In this document: piece after piece, positions 1 through 7,344 of the stretch
Layout: each line of letters begins with the position of its first letter
How positions within the stretch are numbered: the first letter of the stretch is position 1
NCBI GenBank assembly: GCA_937888775.1
Contig: CALAQT010000268.1
Location: forward strand, 1 to 10,577
Reading direction: 5' to 3'
DNA length: 10,577 bases
Source of the DNA: an uncultured Actinomycetes bacterium
GTDB taxonomy: Bacteria; Actinomycetota; Thermoleophilia; Solirubrobacterales; Solirubrobacteraceae
The notes under the pieces: generated by a model
Databases searched by the model: none
What the model was told of the DNA's origin: nothing
What the model saw: the letters and a program-made list of their open reading frames with translations, nothing else
Translations under genes and position numbers: made by a program

Positions 1-2
1 CA

Positions 3-59
3 CCTGCCGCGTACTGCGATACCTGCTCCGCGGCGGGATACGTGGAAGAGGCCGCTTAG
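3..59 (+). CDS. Possible C-terminal fragment of a plus-strand gene, cut by the window edge
   Basis: From base 3 a plus-strand frame reads 18 codons to a TAG at 57-59. Its third positions are mostly G or C, which fits the codon use of the neighbouring genes better than the other open frame here. The fragment contains a Cys-x-x-Cys pair (YCDTC) and an acidic, alanine-rich end. Such a pair could be a metal or redox site, but 18 residues are too few to name a family. If real, the gene converges on the his cluster. It could equally be chance, so confidence is low. Confidence 0.3.
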   Translation, partial: PAAYCDTCSAAGYVEEAA

Positions 60-64
60 CGGCC
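50..64. terminator. Short GC-rich hairpin at the end of the left-edge ORF
   Basis: GGCCGC (50-55) and GCGGCC (59-64) are perfect inverted repeats around a TTA loop, and the hairpin contains the putative TAG stop at 57-59. There is no T-run on either side, so it is not a classical intrinsic terminator. It could still assist termination of the left-edge gene or be incidental in GC-rich DNA. Confidence 0.25.
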
Positions 65-112
65 GCTCTGACACCGGGCTTAATCAAGAAACTGCATTTG
101 TCCGCCTTTCGG

Positions 113-130
113 GGCGCGGGATTCCGCGCC
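113..130 (-). terminator. Candidate 3'-end hairpin downstream of hisF
   Basis: GGCGCGG (113-119) and CCGCGCC (124-130) form a perfect 7-bp stem with a 4-nt loop, about 80 nt downstream of the hisF stop on the minus strand. No U-tract follows in either direction. It is the best structural candidate for the end of the his transcript. Otherwise nothing coding is seen from 60 to 212. Confidence 0.35.
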
Positions 131-212
131 GCGCGCGTATACGGACGTAAACGCCGGGCTGCGCCAATCGGTGTCGCTTCCCCTTACACAGGATCAGGGT
201 GACGGGGCGAGT

Positions 213-1013
213 CTAGACCGTGGTCAGATACGGCCGCACCGGGATGCCCTCGGCAGCGAGGTGATCCTTGACCTCCGCGACGGTATGGTGGCCGTAGTGA
301 AAGATTGAGGCGCACAGGACCGCGTCGGCCCCGGCCCGGACGGCCTCGGTCAGGTGCGCCAGGGCACCGGCGCCGCCGGAGGCGATCACCGGAACGCTGA
401 CCGCGCCCGCCACCGCGGCCGTGAGCTCCAGGTCATAGCCGAGGTTGGTCCCGTCGCGGTCCATGCTGGTCAGGAGGATCTCCCCCGCCCCGCGTTGGAC
501 GCCCTCGCGAGCCCAGGCGACGGCATCGCGCCCGGTCGGCGTGCGGCCGCCGGCGACGTAGGCCTCCCACGCGGGCCCGATCCCAGACTGCCGTTCGATC
601 GATTTGGCGTCAACCGACTTCGCGTCGATCGCCAGCACGACGCATTGCGCCCCGAAGGTTCGCGCCAGCTCGTCGATCAGATCCGGGCGCGCGAGCGCGG
701 CCGAGTTGATCGAGACCTTGTCGGCACCAGCGTCGAGGACTGCCTGCGCGTCGGCCACCGAGCGGATCCCTCCGCCGATCGTGAACGGGATGAATACGTC
801 GTCGGCCGTCCGCCGCGCCAGCTCAACGACGGTCTCACGCTTGTCGGAGGTGGCGGTGATGTCGAGGAACACCAGCTCGTCGGCGCCGGCCCGGTCATAG
901 CGGCAGGCCAGCTCGACCGGGTCTCCGGCATCGCGCAGGTCCACAAAGCCGGTCCCCTTGACCACTCGCCCGCGGTCGACATCCAGGCACGGGATGATGC
1001 GCTTGTAGTGCAT
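213..1013 (-). CDS. hisF: Imidazole glycerol phosphate synthase cyclase subunit HisF
   Basis: HisF is the (beta/alpha)8-barrel cyclase subunit of cytoplasmic imidazole glycerol phosphate synthase. It takes ammonia from HisH and converts PRFAR to IGP, which continues to histidine, and AICAR, which goes to purine synthesis. The 266-residue product has both catalytic aspartates in place, Asp11 in PCLDVDRG and Asp130 in LAIDAK. It also has the phosphate-binding loops around FTIGGGIRS (78-85) and IASGGAG (210-216), and the [13 protein letters not shown] segment (178-189). The ATG lies 2 nt beyond the hisA stop with no clear Shine-Dalgarno sequence, suggesting translational coupling. Just after Asp130 is a near-tandem repeat DAKS-V-DAKS and a slightly long loop, which together explain a length above the usual 250-258. 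It is the last gene of the cluster visible here. Confidence 0.97.
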   Translation of the reverse strand: MHYKRIIPCLDVDRGRVVKGTGFVDLRDAGDPVELACRYDRAGADELVFLDITATSDKRETVVELARRTADDVFIPFTIGGGIRSVADAQAVLDAGADKVSINSAALARPDLIDELARTFGAQCVVLAIDAKSVDAKSIERQSGIGPAWEAYVAGGRTPTGRDAVAWAREGVQRGAGEILLTSMDRDGTNLGYDLELTAAVAGAVSVPVIASGGAGALAHLTEAVRAGADAVLCASIFHYGHHTVAEVKDHLAAEGIPVRPYLTTV

Positions 1014-1015
1014 GA

Positions 1016-1738
1016 TCAGATCAGCGCGCGGTGCGCTTCGCCGACCGTGAAGCGCTGTTCGTAGAGCGCCTTGCCGACGATCACGCCGGCCAGGTTGACC
1101 TGGCGCAGCTCCACCAGCGCGCGGAGGTCATCGACGCAGGACACGCCGCCGGAGTACACGAATGTCCCCCGCACGATCTGCGAGATCTGCCTGACCTCAT
1201 CGAGGTCAGGACCAGTGAGCATCCCATCCCGTTCGATGTTGGAGTAGACGAAGCGGCCGACGCCGCGGCGACCGAGGCTCTCGATCACCGCCTCGACCGG
1301 GATCTCGGTCTGCTCGGTCCAGCCGGCTGCGGCCAGTCGCCCGCCCCTGACGTCGACCGACACGACGACGCGGTCCCGGTGCTCGGCGAGCGTCTCGTCG
1401 AGAAAGTCCACGTCCCGGTAGGCGGCCGTACCGAGCACGACCCGCGCCGCCCCGGCGTGCACCGCGGCGCGAACCGCCTGCGCCGAGCGCAGACCTCCGC
1501 CGACCTGCACCGGTACGTCGACCTCGGCGGTGATCCGCCGTACGTGCTCCAGGTTGGCCGGCTCCCCGGATCGCGCCCCGTCCAGGTCGACGACGTGGAG
1601 TGCCCGCGCTCCGGCTGTCACCCAGCGCACGGCGGCATCGAGCGGATCCTGGTCATAGACGGTCTGCTGGTCGAACTCCCCCCGGGCCAGACGGACCGCC
1701 TTGCCGTCGAGGATGTCGATCGCCGGAAGCAGGATCAT
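1016..1738 (-). CDS. hisA: ProFAR isomerase HisA
   Basis: This 240-residue half-barrel-duplicated TIM-barrel enzyme opens the ribose of ProFAR by an Amadori rearrangement to give PRFAR, the HisF/HisH substrate. Visible signatures are [14 protein letters not shown], with general base Asp8 at the N-terminus, VQVGGGLRS (78-85), SVDVRGG with the second catalytic Asp129, [14 protein letters not shown] (165-178) and the C-terminal phosphate loop YSGGVS (195-200). The start at 1738 is chosen because the conserved N-terminus begins there and its ATG overlaps the hisH TGA as ATGA. An in-frame extension to 1789 would run into hisH and add non-conserved residues. Some actinobacteria use a dual HisA/TrpF enzyme, PriA. 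The sequence looks like ordinary HisA, but dual activity cannot be excluded by eye. Confidence 0.95.
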   Translation of the reverse strand: MILLPAIDILDGKAVRLARGEFDQQTVYDQDPLDAAVRWVTAGARALHVVDLDGARSGEPANLEHVRRITAEVDVPVQVGGGLRSAQAVRAAVHAGAARVVLGTAAYRDVDFLDETLAEHRDRVVVSVDVRGGRLAAAGWTEQTEIPVEAVIESLGRRGVGRFVYSNIERDGMLTGPDLDEVRQISQIVRGTFVYSGGVSCVDDLRALVELRQVNLAGVIVGKALYEQRFTVGEAHRALI

Positions 1739-2406
1739 GCCTGCAGGCCGATCACCGGCTGCGCGGCCCGGCCGACCGCTGTGCGACACAGATCCACGAA
1801 GTTGCGCAGCAGCGCAAGGCCGTGAAGCGAAGACTTCTCGGGATGGAACTGGACGCCGAACACCGACTCGCGGGCCACGAGCGTGGCGAAGCGCTCGCCA
1901 TACACGGCGACCCCGACCCGGTGCGCGCTGTCGCTGGGTCGCGCAACCAGCGAATGCACGTGGTAGAACGGGCAGCCGCCGGCCGGGAGTCCCGCGATCA
2001 ACGGCGAGGGTCGCTCAAACGAGACCTCGTTCCAGCCGATATGCGGGATCCGCAGTCCGCCGGCGTCCAGCGGGGTGACCTCGCCGGGTATCAGCCCCAG
2101 CCCGGCGGTGGCCTCCAGCTCCTGTGAGCCGTCGAACAGCAACTGCATGCCGAGACAGATCCCCAGCAGCGGCGTGCGTTGCAATGCCCGGTGGCGGATC
2201 AGCGGCGCCAGACCGAGCTCGGTCAGATTGCGCATCGCCAGCGGAAATGCCCCCACCCCCGGGACGACAAGGCCGTCGGCGTCGTTGAGCTCGTCGTGGT
2301 CGCGGCTGATGATCGCGATCGCGCCAACATGCTCGAGCGCCTTCTGGACCGAACGCCGGTTGCCCATCCCGTAGTCGACCACCGCGATCCGGGGACGCAC
2401 GGTCAT
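1735..2406 (-). CDS. hisH: Imidazole glycerol phosphate synthase glutaminase subunit HisH
   Basis: HisH is the class I glutamine amidotransferase that hydrolyses glutamine and channels ammonia into HisF. In this 223-residue protein the nucleophile elbow GICLGMQLLF carries Cys84, and the triad is completed by His188 and Glu190 in VQFHPEKS. The N-terminal VVDYGMGN (9-16), the oxyanion-strand motif VVPGVGAFP (47-55) and PHIGWNEV (121-128) are typical of the family. The ATG at 2404-2406 overlaps the hisB TGA as ATGA. A good Shine-Dalgarno, AAGGGGA, lies 7 nt upstream within hisB (2414-2420). The 3' end overlaps hisA by 4 nt. All catalytic residues are intact. Confidence 0.96.
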   Translation of the reverse strand: MTVRPRIAVVDYGMGNRRSVQKALEHVGAIAIISRDHDELNDADGLVVPGVGAFPLAMRNLTELGLAPLIRHRALQRTPLLGICLGMQLLFDGSQELEATAGLGLIPGEVTPLDAGGLRIPHIGWNEVSFERPSPLIAGLPAGGCPFYHVHSLVARPSDSAHRVGVAVYGERFATLVARESVFGVQFHPEKSSLHGLALLRNFVDLCRTAVGRAAQPVIGLQA

Positions 2407-2993
2407 ACCAGCGTCCCCTTCGTGCTCGGCACGCCCGGCTCGGTCGGGTCCAGCCCAACCGCCACGCGCAGCGCGCGGGCGAACGCCTTGAATGCCGCCT
2501 CGATCACGTGGTGGACGTTTGTTCCGGCCTCGATCGTGAGGTGCAGCGTGAGCTTGGCGTTGGTGGCCAGCGCGCGGAAGAACTCTTCGGCCAGCTCATG
2601 GTCGAAGTTGCCGATCGCGCCGGGCGGCAGCGCGGCGACAAACGCACACAACCCCCGGCCGGAGATGTCGATCGCACACGACGCCCGGGATTCGTCCATC
2701 GGCACCGTCGCCTGCCCGTAACGCGTGATCCCGGCCCGATCTCCCAGCGCCCGGTCCAGCGCCTGTCCGATGCAGATCCCCACGTCCTCGACCGTGTGGT
2801 GCGCGCCGGTCTGCAGGTCCCCGTGCGCGCGCACCTCCAGGTCGAGGCGGCCGTGACGAGCGAGCAGGTCGAGCATGTGATCGAGGAAGCCGACCCCGGT
2901 GAGACGCTCTCCGGCTCCGCGGCCGTCGAGCGTCAGCTCGACGTGGACCTCGGTCTCCGCGGTATGCCGGTCGATCTCAGCTGTGCGCGTCAT
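2403..2993 (-). CDS. hisB: Imidazoleglycerol-phosphate dehydratase HisB (monofunctional)
   Basis: HisB dehydrates IGP to imidazole-acetol phosphate in a manganese-dependent 24-mer. The 196-residue product matches the single-domain enzyme. There is no N-terminal histidinol-phosphate phosphatase domain of the kind fused in enterobacteria. The two metal-binding repeats are HHTVEDVG (65-72) and HHVIEAAFKAFARAL (161-175), with FLDHMLDL (36-43) and CAIDISGRG (106-114) between. The start at 2993 is preferred because the family N-terminus (TAEIDRHTAETEV) begins right there. An ATG at 3002 is possible with a GGAGG 15 nt ahead of it, but that spacing is long. The gene overlaps the 3' end of hisD by 17 nt. 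Upstream in-frame codons to 3170 lie inside hisD and are not conserved. Confidence 0.95.
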   Translation of the reverse strand: MTRTAEIDRHTAETEVHVELTLDGRGAGERLTGVGFLDHMLDLLARHGRLDLEVRAHGDLQTGAHHTVEDVGICIGQALDRALGDRAGITRYGQATVPMDESRASCAIDISGRGLCAFVAALPPGAIGNFDHELAEEFFRALATNAKLTLHLTIEAGTNVHHVIEAAFKAFARALRVAVGLDPTEPGVPSTKGTLV

Positions 2994-4254
2994 CGCTGGC
3001 ATTGTCGCGAATGCGCGCCTCCATCGAGCGAGCGTGCAGCTCGAAGCTCTCGGCGCGCGCGACCGGAGCCGCGCGCCGGGCGAGCTCGGCGGCCCCGTCG
3101 CCGATCCGCACCTCAGTGAAGCGCCGGCGGAAATGGGCCGGTGATAGCGCCGAGGCGAAGCGGGCCGCACCGTTGGTCGGCAGCACGTGATTGGACCCGG
3201 CGATGTAGTCGCTGAACGCCGTCCCGCTGTCAGGCCCCACCAGCAGGCACCCGGCCCGGGAGATCCGGGGTGCGAGCGCCTGCGCCTGCTCGCCGACCAG
3301 CTGCAGGTGCTCAGGGGCGAACGCCTCGGCGAGCGAGAATGCGTGCTCTAGCTCTGAGACCCTCACCAGCCGGGCGACCGCGCCGGTGTCCGCCGCCGCC
3401 TGGAGGCGTTCTGACAGCTGCTCGAGCAGGTCCCCGGAGGCCGACACCGCCACCACCAGCGTCCCCAGGCCATGCTCGGCCTGCGCCAGCAGATCCAGCG
3501 CCAGCGATTCCGCGTCCGAGCCCTCGTCGGCGATCAGCATCAGGTCGCTGGGACCGGCGAAGCCGTCGATCCCAACCTGCCCGAACACCTGCCGCTTGGC
3601 CTCCTGGACGTACAGGTTGCCGGGTCCGACGATCACGTCGACGGGGGTCACGGTCTCGGTTCCGTAGGCGAGCGCGGCGATCGCCTGCGCGCCACCCATC
3701 CGGTAAACGACCGAGGCGCCCGCCAGGCGGCAGGCCGCCAGGATCACCGGGTCAAGCTCACCGTCACGGCCGGGGGGCGCACACACCGCGATCTGCCTGA
3801 CACCGGCGACTGCCGCGCTGACCGTTCCCATCACGACGGTGCTCGGATAGGGAGCGCGGCCACCCGGGACGTACACGCCGGCCCGGTTCACCGGCGCCTC
3901 GCGCAGGATCACCTCGTGTCCACTGAACGCCACGGTGCGTTCCGGCGCCAGCGCCGCCTTGGAGACCCTGCGGACGTGATCGATGGCATGCACCAGCCCC
4001 TTGCGCACGTCGTCGGAGAGGCGCTCCAGGGCCGTGTCGAGCTCGGCCTCGGGAACCCGGAGTGCGGCCGGCTGCGAACCGCCGGTGTCAAACTGACGCG
4101 TGTAGTAGCGCAGCGCGTCGTCGCCGCTGGCGCGCACGCGGGCGATGATCTCGGCAACCTGGTCGGCGACGGACTCGGGCGCCGGCACAAGTGCCCGTAG
4201 CTCCTGCGCGAACACGGTCGGATCGATCGCCAGCGAGACACGTTCAAACTGCAT
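2977..4254 (-). CDS. hisD: Histidinol dehydrogenase HisD
   Basis: HisD is a zinc-dependent homodimer that oxidises L-histidinol to L-histidine with two NAD+, the last pathway step. The 425-residue length is normal. Zinc ligands are recognisable by position: Gln258 and His261 in LAQAEHGLG, Asp349 in SDYIAGSNHVLPT, and His407 in ELHARSMEARI. The catalytic Glu315-His316 pair sits in FAPEHLQLV. The family block GVYVPGGRAPYPSTV (126-140), MGGAQAIAALAYGTE (186-200) and VGPGNLYVQEAKR (209-221) is complete. The ATG at 4252-4254 has a GGAG (4262-4265) 7 nt upstream, and the reading frame overlaps hisG by 11 nt. In many actinobacteria hisC would follow hisD, but here hisB follows directly. Confidence 0.97.
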   Translation of the reverse strand: MQFERVSLAIDPTVFAQELRALVPAPESVADQVAEIIARVRASGDDALRYYTRQFDTGGSQPAALRVPEAELDTALERLSDDVRKGLVHAIDHVRRVSKAALAPERTVAFSGHEVILREAPVNRAGVYVPGGRAPYPSTVVMGTVSAAVAGVRQIAVCAPPGRDGELDPVILAACRLAGASVVYRMGGAQAIAALAYGTETVTPVDVIVGPGNLYVQEAKRQVFGQVGIDGFAGPSDLMLIADEGSDAESLALDLLAQAEHGLGTLVVAVSASGDLLEQLSERLQAAADTGAVARLVRVSELEHAFSLAEAFAPEHLQLVGEQAQALAPRISRAGCLLVGPDSGTAFSDYIAGSNHVLPTNGAARFASALSPAHFRRRFTEVRIGDGAAELARRAAPVARAESFELHARSMEARIRDNASDDAHS

Positions 4255-4870
4255 GCAGGCGCTCCAGCAGACCGTCGATCGTGCGGGCTTTCAGCTTGTC
4301 GGCGACCGGGTTGGCGATCAGCCGCGCCGTGCACACCGCGATCCGTTCGCGGATCACCAGCCCGTTCTCCCGCAGCGTTGTGCCCGTAGCCGTGAGGTCG
4401 ACGATGCCCTCCACCAGGCCGGTCAGCGGCGCCAGCTCCACCGAGCCCTTGACCTCGACGATCTCCGCCTGACGCCCGGTGGCCAGGAAGTGGCGCGCCG
4501 CGATCCGGGGATATTTGGTGGCGATCCGCACCACGCCCAGGCGACGCAGCGCCTCGGCCGCGCGGTCCTCTCCCGCGACGCTGGCCAGCACCATGTGGCA
4601 TTCACCGTAGCCGAGGTCGACGAGCTCGTAAACCTCGCGCTCGGATTGTTCCATCAGCACATCCTTGCCGGTGATGCCAAGGTCGGCGGCGCCCGCCTCG
4701 ACATAGGTGGGAACATCAGACGGTCTCATCGTCACGATCCCCGACTGCTCGAATAGCAGCTTGCGATCGTTGTCACGAACCTCACGGGTGTCGAGCCCGA
4801 GGCGATCCAGAAGGTCGAGCGTGTCTGAAAACAGCGCGCCCCGGGGGACGGCGATCCGCAGCCGGCTCAC
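4244..4870 (-). CDS. hisG: ATP phosphoribosyltransferase, short form HisG(S)
   Basis: HisG joins ATP and PRPP to form phosphoribosyl-ATP, the first and rate-controlling step of histidine synthesis. At 208 residues this is the short form, which lacks the C-terminal ACT-like histidine-binding domain of long HisG and needs HisZ for activity and feedback control. It has the periplasmic-binding-like fold signatures IAVPRGALF (6-14) and DLGITGKDVL (63-72), and the PRPP-binding loop IVDLTATGTTLRENGL (156-171). It begins with GTG at 4868-4870, overlapping the hisZ TGA as GTGA, with GGAG (4878-4881) 7 nt upstream. The immediate neighbour hisZ confirms the short-form assignment. Confidence 0.96.
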   Translation of the reverse strand: MSRLRIAVPRGALFSDTLDLLDRLGLDTREVRDNDRKLLFEQSGIVTMRPSDVPTYVEAGAADLGITGKDVLMEQSEREVYELVDLGYGECHMVLASVAGEDRAAEALRRLGVVRIATKYPRIAARHFLATGRQAEIVEVKGSVELAPLTGLVEGIVDLTATGTTLRENGLVIRERIAVCTARLIANPVADKLKARTIDGLLERLHAV

Positions 4871-5886
4871 CGGGTGGCTCCGGGCACGCCCACGCGCTCT
4901 TCGCCGGTCAGCGCGATGTGCAGGCGTTCCACGTTGAGCGCAAAGCCGACCGCCGGCAGCGGCCGCCCAAAGGAGCCCAGCAGCTCGTCGTAGCGCCCGC
5001 CGCTGCCGATCGGGACACCGTAGGCAGGGTCATAGACCTGGAACACGGCGCCCGTGTAGTAACCGAGACTGCGGACCAGCCCGAGGTCGAAGATGATCCT
5101 CCCCGCCACCGCAGGCTCCAGCAGCTCATGCACCTCACGCAGCCCGCCGACGGCGTCGTGCAGCGCCCCGGACAGGCCCTCCAGCACCTCGGGGCCGCCC
5201 CGCGTCCTGGGCACGGACAGCAGCAGCTCGGCGCTGTCGGCGTCGAGGCCGAGCTCAAGCACCTCGCGCTCCACCCCCACGAAATCTCCGTCTACGAGCT
5301 CGGCCACGATCCGCTCCCGGCGCCGCGGGTCGACGTCGAGCGCCGCCAGCAGGGTCGGGTAGAGCGACGCGTCGCCCAGCCCCACGCTGTAGGTTTGCAG
5401 GCCGGCGGCATCCAGCGCGGCGCACAGCACGCCCAGCATCTCGGCGGTTCCCTGCGGCGCCGGTGAGCCGACCAGCTCGACGCCGGCCTGCAGGAACTCG
5501 CGCGACTGCCCGCGCTGCGGTCGCACCCCGCGATACGCGTGCGCCACGTAACTGAAGCGCAGCGGCGGATCGACGTGGGGGTAGCGGGTGGCGACAAGGC
5601 GCGCGATCGGGATCGTCATGTCCGCACGCAGCACGAGCACGTTGCCCTGCTCGTCGAACATCCGATACGCCGGGCGCGCGCCGGCCGAGTCGCCGCGCGC
5701 AAACGTCTGCTCGTACTCGAGCGCCGGGGTGTAGACCTCCCCATAGCCGGCCGACTCGAACACGTCACGCATCCGATCGGTCATCGCGCGCAGCTCGCGC
5801 ATCTCGTCGGGCAGGACGTCTCGCGTCCCGCTGGGAATCCGATCGACCGTGGGAGACAGCTCGTCGGCGTGGCGGAAGCTGCTCAC
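4867..5886 (-). CDS. hisZ: ATP phosphoribosyltransferase regulatory subunit HisZ
   Basis: HisZ is a histidyl-tRNA-synthetase paralogue without tRNA-charging activity. It forms a hetero-octamer with short HisG, activates it, and binds histidine for feedback inhibition. The 339-residue product has the class II synthetase core. IPSGTRDVLPDEM (17-29) leads into motif 1, motif 2 is FSYVAHAYRG to REFLQAGVELVG (111-140), LGYYTGAVFQVY (274-285) matches the histidine-binding segment, and motif 3 is GSGGRYDELLGSFG to VGFALNVERL (294-322). It stops after motif 3, so the anticodon-binding domain of true HisRS is missing, which together with the adjacent short hisG favours HisZ over HisS. The start is GTG at 5884-5886 with GGAGG (5891-5895) just upstream. 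Confidence 0.94.
   Translation of the reverse strand: MSSFRHADELSPTVDRIPSGTRDVLPDEMRELRAMTDRMRDVFESAGYGEVYTPALEYEQTFARGDSAGARPAYRMFDEQGNVLVLRADMTIPIARLVATRYPHVDPPLRFSYVAHAYRGVRPQRGQSREFLQAGVELVGSPAPQGTAEMLGVLCAALDAAGLQTYSVGLGDASLYPTLLAALDVDPRRRERIVAELVDGDFVGVEREVLELGLDADSAELLLSVPRTRGGPEVLEGLSGALHDAVGGLREVHELLEPAVAGRIIFDLGLVRSLGYYTGAVFQVYDPAYGVPIGSGGRYDELLGSFGRPLPAVGFALNVERLHIALTGEERVGVPGATR
4878..4881 (-). promoter_or_regulatory. Ribosome binding site deciding the hisG GTG start
   Basis: GGAG on the minus strand lies 7 nt before the GTG at 4868-4870. That GTG begins exactly at the conserved HisG N-terminus, so the non-ATG start is well supported. Confidence 0.6.
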
Positions 5887-5890
5887 CGCG

Positions 5891-5895
5891 CCTCC
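5891..5895 (-). promoter_or_regulatory. Ribosome binding site for the hisZ GTG start
   Basis: GGAGG on the minus strand is 4 nt from the GTG at 5884-5886. It lies in the 46-nt murA-hisZ gap (5887-5932). That gap is too short for a histidine leader-peptide attenuator or T-box, and no hairpin with a U-tract is visible in it, so read-through from murA is likely. Confidence 0.5.
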
Positions 5896-5932
5896 GCGTT
5901 TGGGCGCGCGAGCCCGAGGGCGGCGCGCGTCA

Positions 5933-7237
5933 TCAAGCTGCCGGGACCGGAGCGTCTTCCAGCCGGGTGATGCGTGCGCCCAGATCGCGCAGGCGCTGGT
6001 CGATCCGCTCGTAGCCGCGGTCGATCTGACCGATGTTTCCGATCTCGGTCACGCCGTCGGCGCACAGGGCGGCGATCAGCATCGCCATCCCGGCGCGGAT
6101 GTCCGGCGACTCCACCCGTCCACCACGCAGCCGCCGCCGCCCGACCACGATCGCCCGGTGCGGATCGCAAATCATGATCGAGGCGCCCATCATCACCAGC
6201 TTGTCGGTGAAGAACAGGCGGTTCTCGAACATCTTCTCGTGGATGAGCACGGTGCCGTCGGCCTGGGTGGCCAGAGCGAGCGCGATGCTGGTCAGATCGG
6301 CGGGGAACGCCGGCCACGGTCCGTCCTCGACCTTTGGCATGTGGTCGCCGGCGTCGTTGCGGATCACCAGCCGCTGGTTGCCCGGGACGATCACGTCGAA
6401 GCCGTGCACCTCGCTGCGCAGCCCCAGACGCTCGAACACGAGCCTGATCATGCGCAGATCCTCCGGCCGGGTGTCCTTGATGATCAGCTCGCCGCCCGTG
6501 ACTCCGGCCAGCGCCATGAACGATCCGATCTCGATGTGGTCGGGCGCGATCGTATGCGTGCAACCGCGCAGGCTGCCCGTGCCATGGACGGTCATCACGT
6601 TGGAGCCGATCCCGTCGATCGCCGCGCCCATCTGGACGAGCATCCGGGCCAGATCCTGAACGTGGGGCTCGGAGGCGGCGTTGCGGATCACGGTCGGCCC
6701 GCGGGTCAGCGTGGCGGCCATCAGCGCGTTCTCGGTCGCCATCACCGACGGCTCGTCCATCAGGAAGTCGCACGGGATCAGACCGAGCGAGGGCGCGGTG
6801 ATCAAGATGTCTTCAGGATGCTCGACCGTTGCTCCCATCTCACGGAAGGCGTCGAGGTGGGGATCCAGCCGGCGGCGGCCGATCACATCGCCCCCGGGCG
6901 GCGGCATCTGGGCCCTTCCGAAGCGGGCCAGCAGCGGGCCGGCCAGCAGGAACGAGGCGCGGATCCGCGCGGCCAGCTCCCGATCGACCTCGGGACTGTC
7001 GATCGTCGAGCAGTCGACCGTCACCTCGTTGGGTCCGGGCCAGCTGACCCGCGCGCCCATCGTCTCCAGCAGTTCCACCATCGCCTCGACATCGCTGATC
7101 CGCGGCACATTGCGCAGGACCACCTCGTCGTCGGTCAGCAGGCAGGCGGCCAGGATCGGCAGCGCACCGTTCTTGTTGGCGGCGGGCACGACCGTGCCGG
7201 ACAGCGGCACCCCGCCTTCGATGATGAATTTTTCCAT
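5933..7237 (-). CDS. murA: UDP-N-acetylglucosamine 1-carboxyvinyltransferase MurA, Asp-type active-site loop
   Basis: MurA transfers enolpyruvate from PEP to UDP-GlcNAc, the first committed cytoplasmic step of peptidoglycan synthesis. The 434-residue protein shows the two-domain EPSP-synthase-like fold signatures. Lys22 and Asn23 are in AANKNGALP, LLARFGRAQMPPPGG (102-116) forms the start of the active-site loop, the general-base Asp314 is in FPADLTS, and Arg381 is in SPDIRAGMAM. The residue equivalent to E. coli Cys115 is Asp117 (PGGDVIG), the replacement that makes MurA insensitive to fosfomycin in mycobacteria and chlamydiae. The start at 7237 is set by the conserved N-terminus MEKFIIEGG; the frame stays open upstream to 7522, but that part is unconserved and overlaps the divergent gene. 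The ribosome binding site is weak. It is the first gene of the murA-his train. Confidence 0.95.
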   Translation of the reverse strand: MEKFIIEGGVPLSGTVVPAANKNGALPILAACLLTDDEVVLRNVPRISDVEAMVELLETMGARVSWPGPNEVTVDCSTIDSPEVDRELAARIRASFLLAGPLLARFGRAQMPPPGGDVIGRRRLDPHLDAFREMGATVEHPEDILITAPSLGLIPCDFLMDEPSVMATENALMAATLTRGPTVIRNAASEPHVQDLARMLVQMGAAIDGIGSNVMTVHGTGSLRGCTHTIAPDHIEIGSFMALAGVTGGELIIKDTRPEDLRMIRLVFERLGLRSEVHGFDVIVPGNQRLVIRNDAGDHMPKVEDGPWPAFPADLTSIALALATQADGTVLIHEKMFENRLFFTDKLVMMGASIMICDPHRAIVVGRRRLRGGRVESPDIRAGMAMLIAALCADGVTEIGNIGQIDRGYERIDQRLRDLGARITRLEDAPVPAA

Positions 7238-7280
7238 GGGCTTTGGTCCCAGTTGGATAGCTTTTGACCGGGAACGTCCC

Positions 7281-7286
7281 AGCGTA
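7281..7286 (-). promoter_or_regulatory. Weak candidate -10 element for the murA-his transcript
   Basis: TACGCT on the minus strand fits the TANNNT pattern and would start a transcript with a leader of roughly 35-40 nt before murA. No good -35 is visible 16-18 nt further upstream. Other weak A/T-rich options exist nearby (around 7301-7306). Confidence 0.25.
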
Positions 7287-7344
7287 GCTGGTAACCACCG
7301 AATATCGTGTTCGGGGCGCACCGGTGGCGGGGCAAGCGCCGGTG

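Noticed and set aside
354..4756. Several 200-260 codon plus-strand frames opposite the his genes
   Set aside because: All are antisense shadows of hisF, hisA, hisD and hisG. None has a family motif or independent promoter.
5887..5932. Histidine attenuator, leader peptide or T-box ahead of hisZ
   Set aside because: The gap is only 46 nt with no run of His codons, no T-box sequence and no terminator hairpin.
5849..7267. A long open frame (472 codons) on the plus strand opposite murA
   Set aside because: It lies fully antisense to murA, which has every family motif. Its translation is rich in Arg, His, Asp and Gln with no recognisable domain, as expected for a shadow frame in GC-rich DNA.
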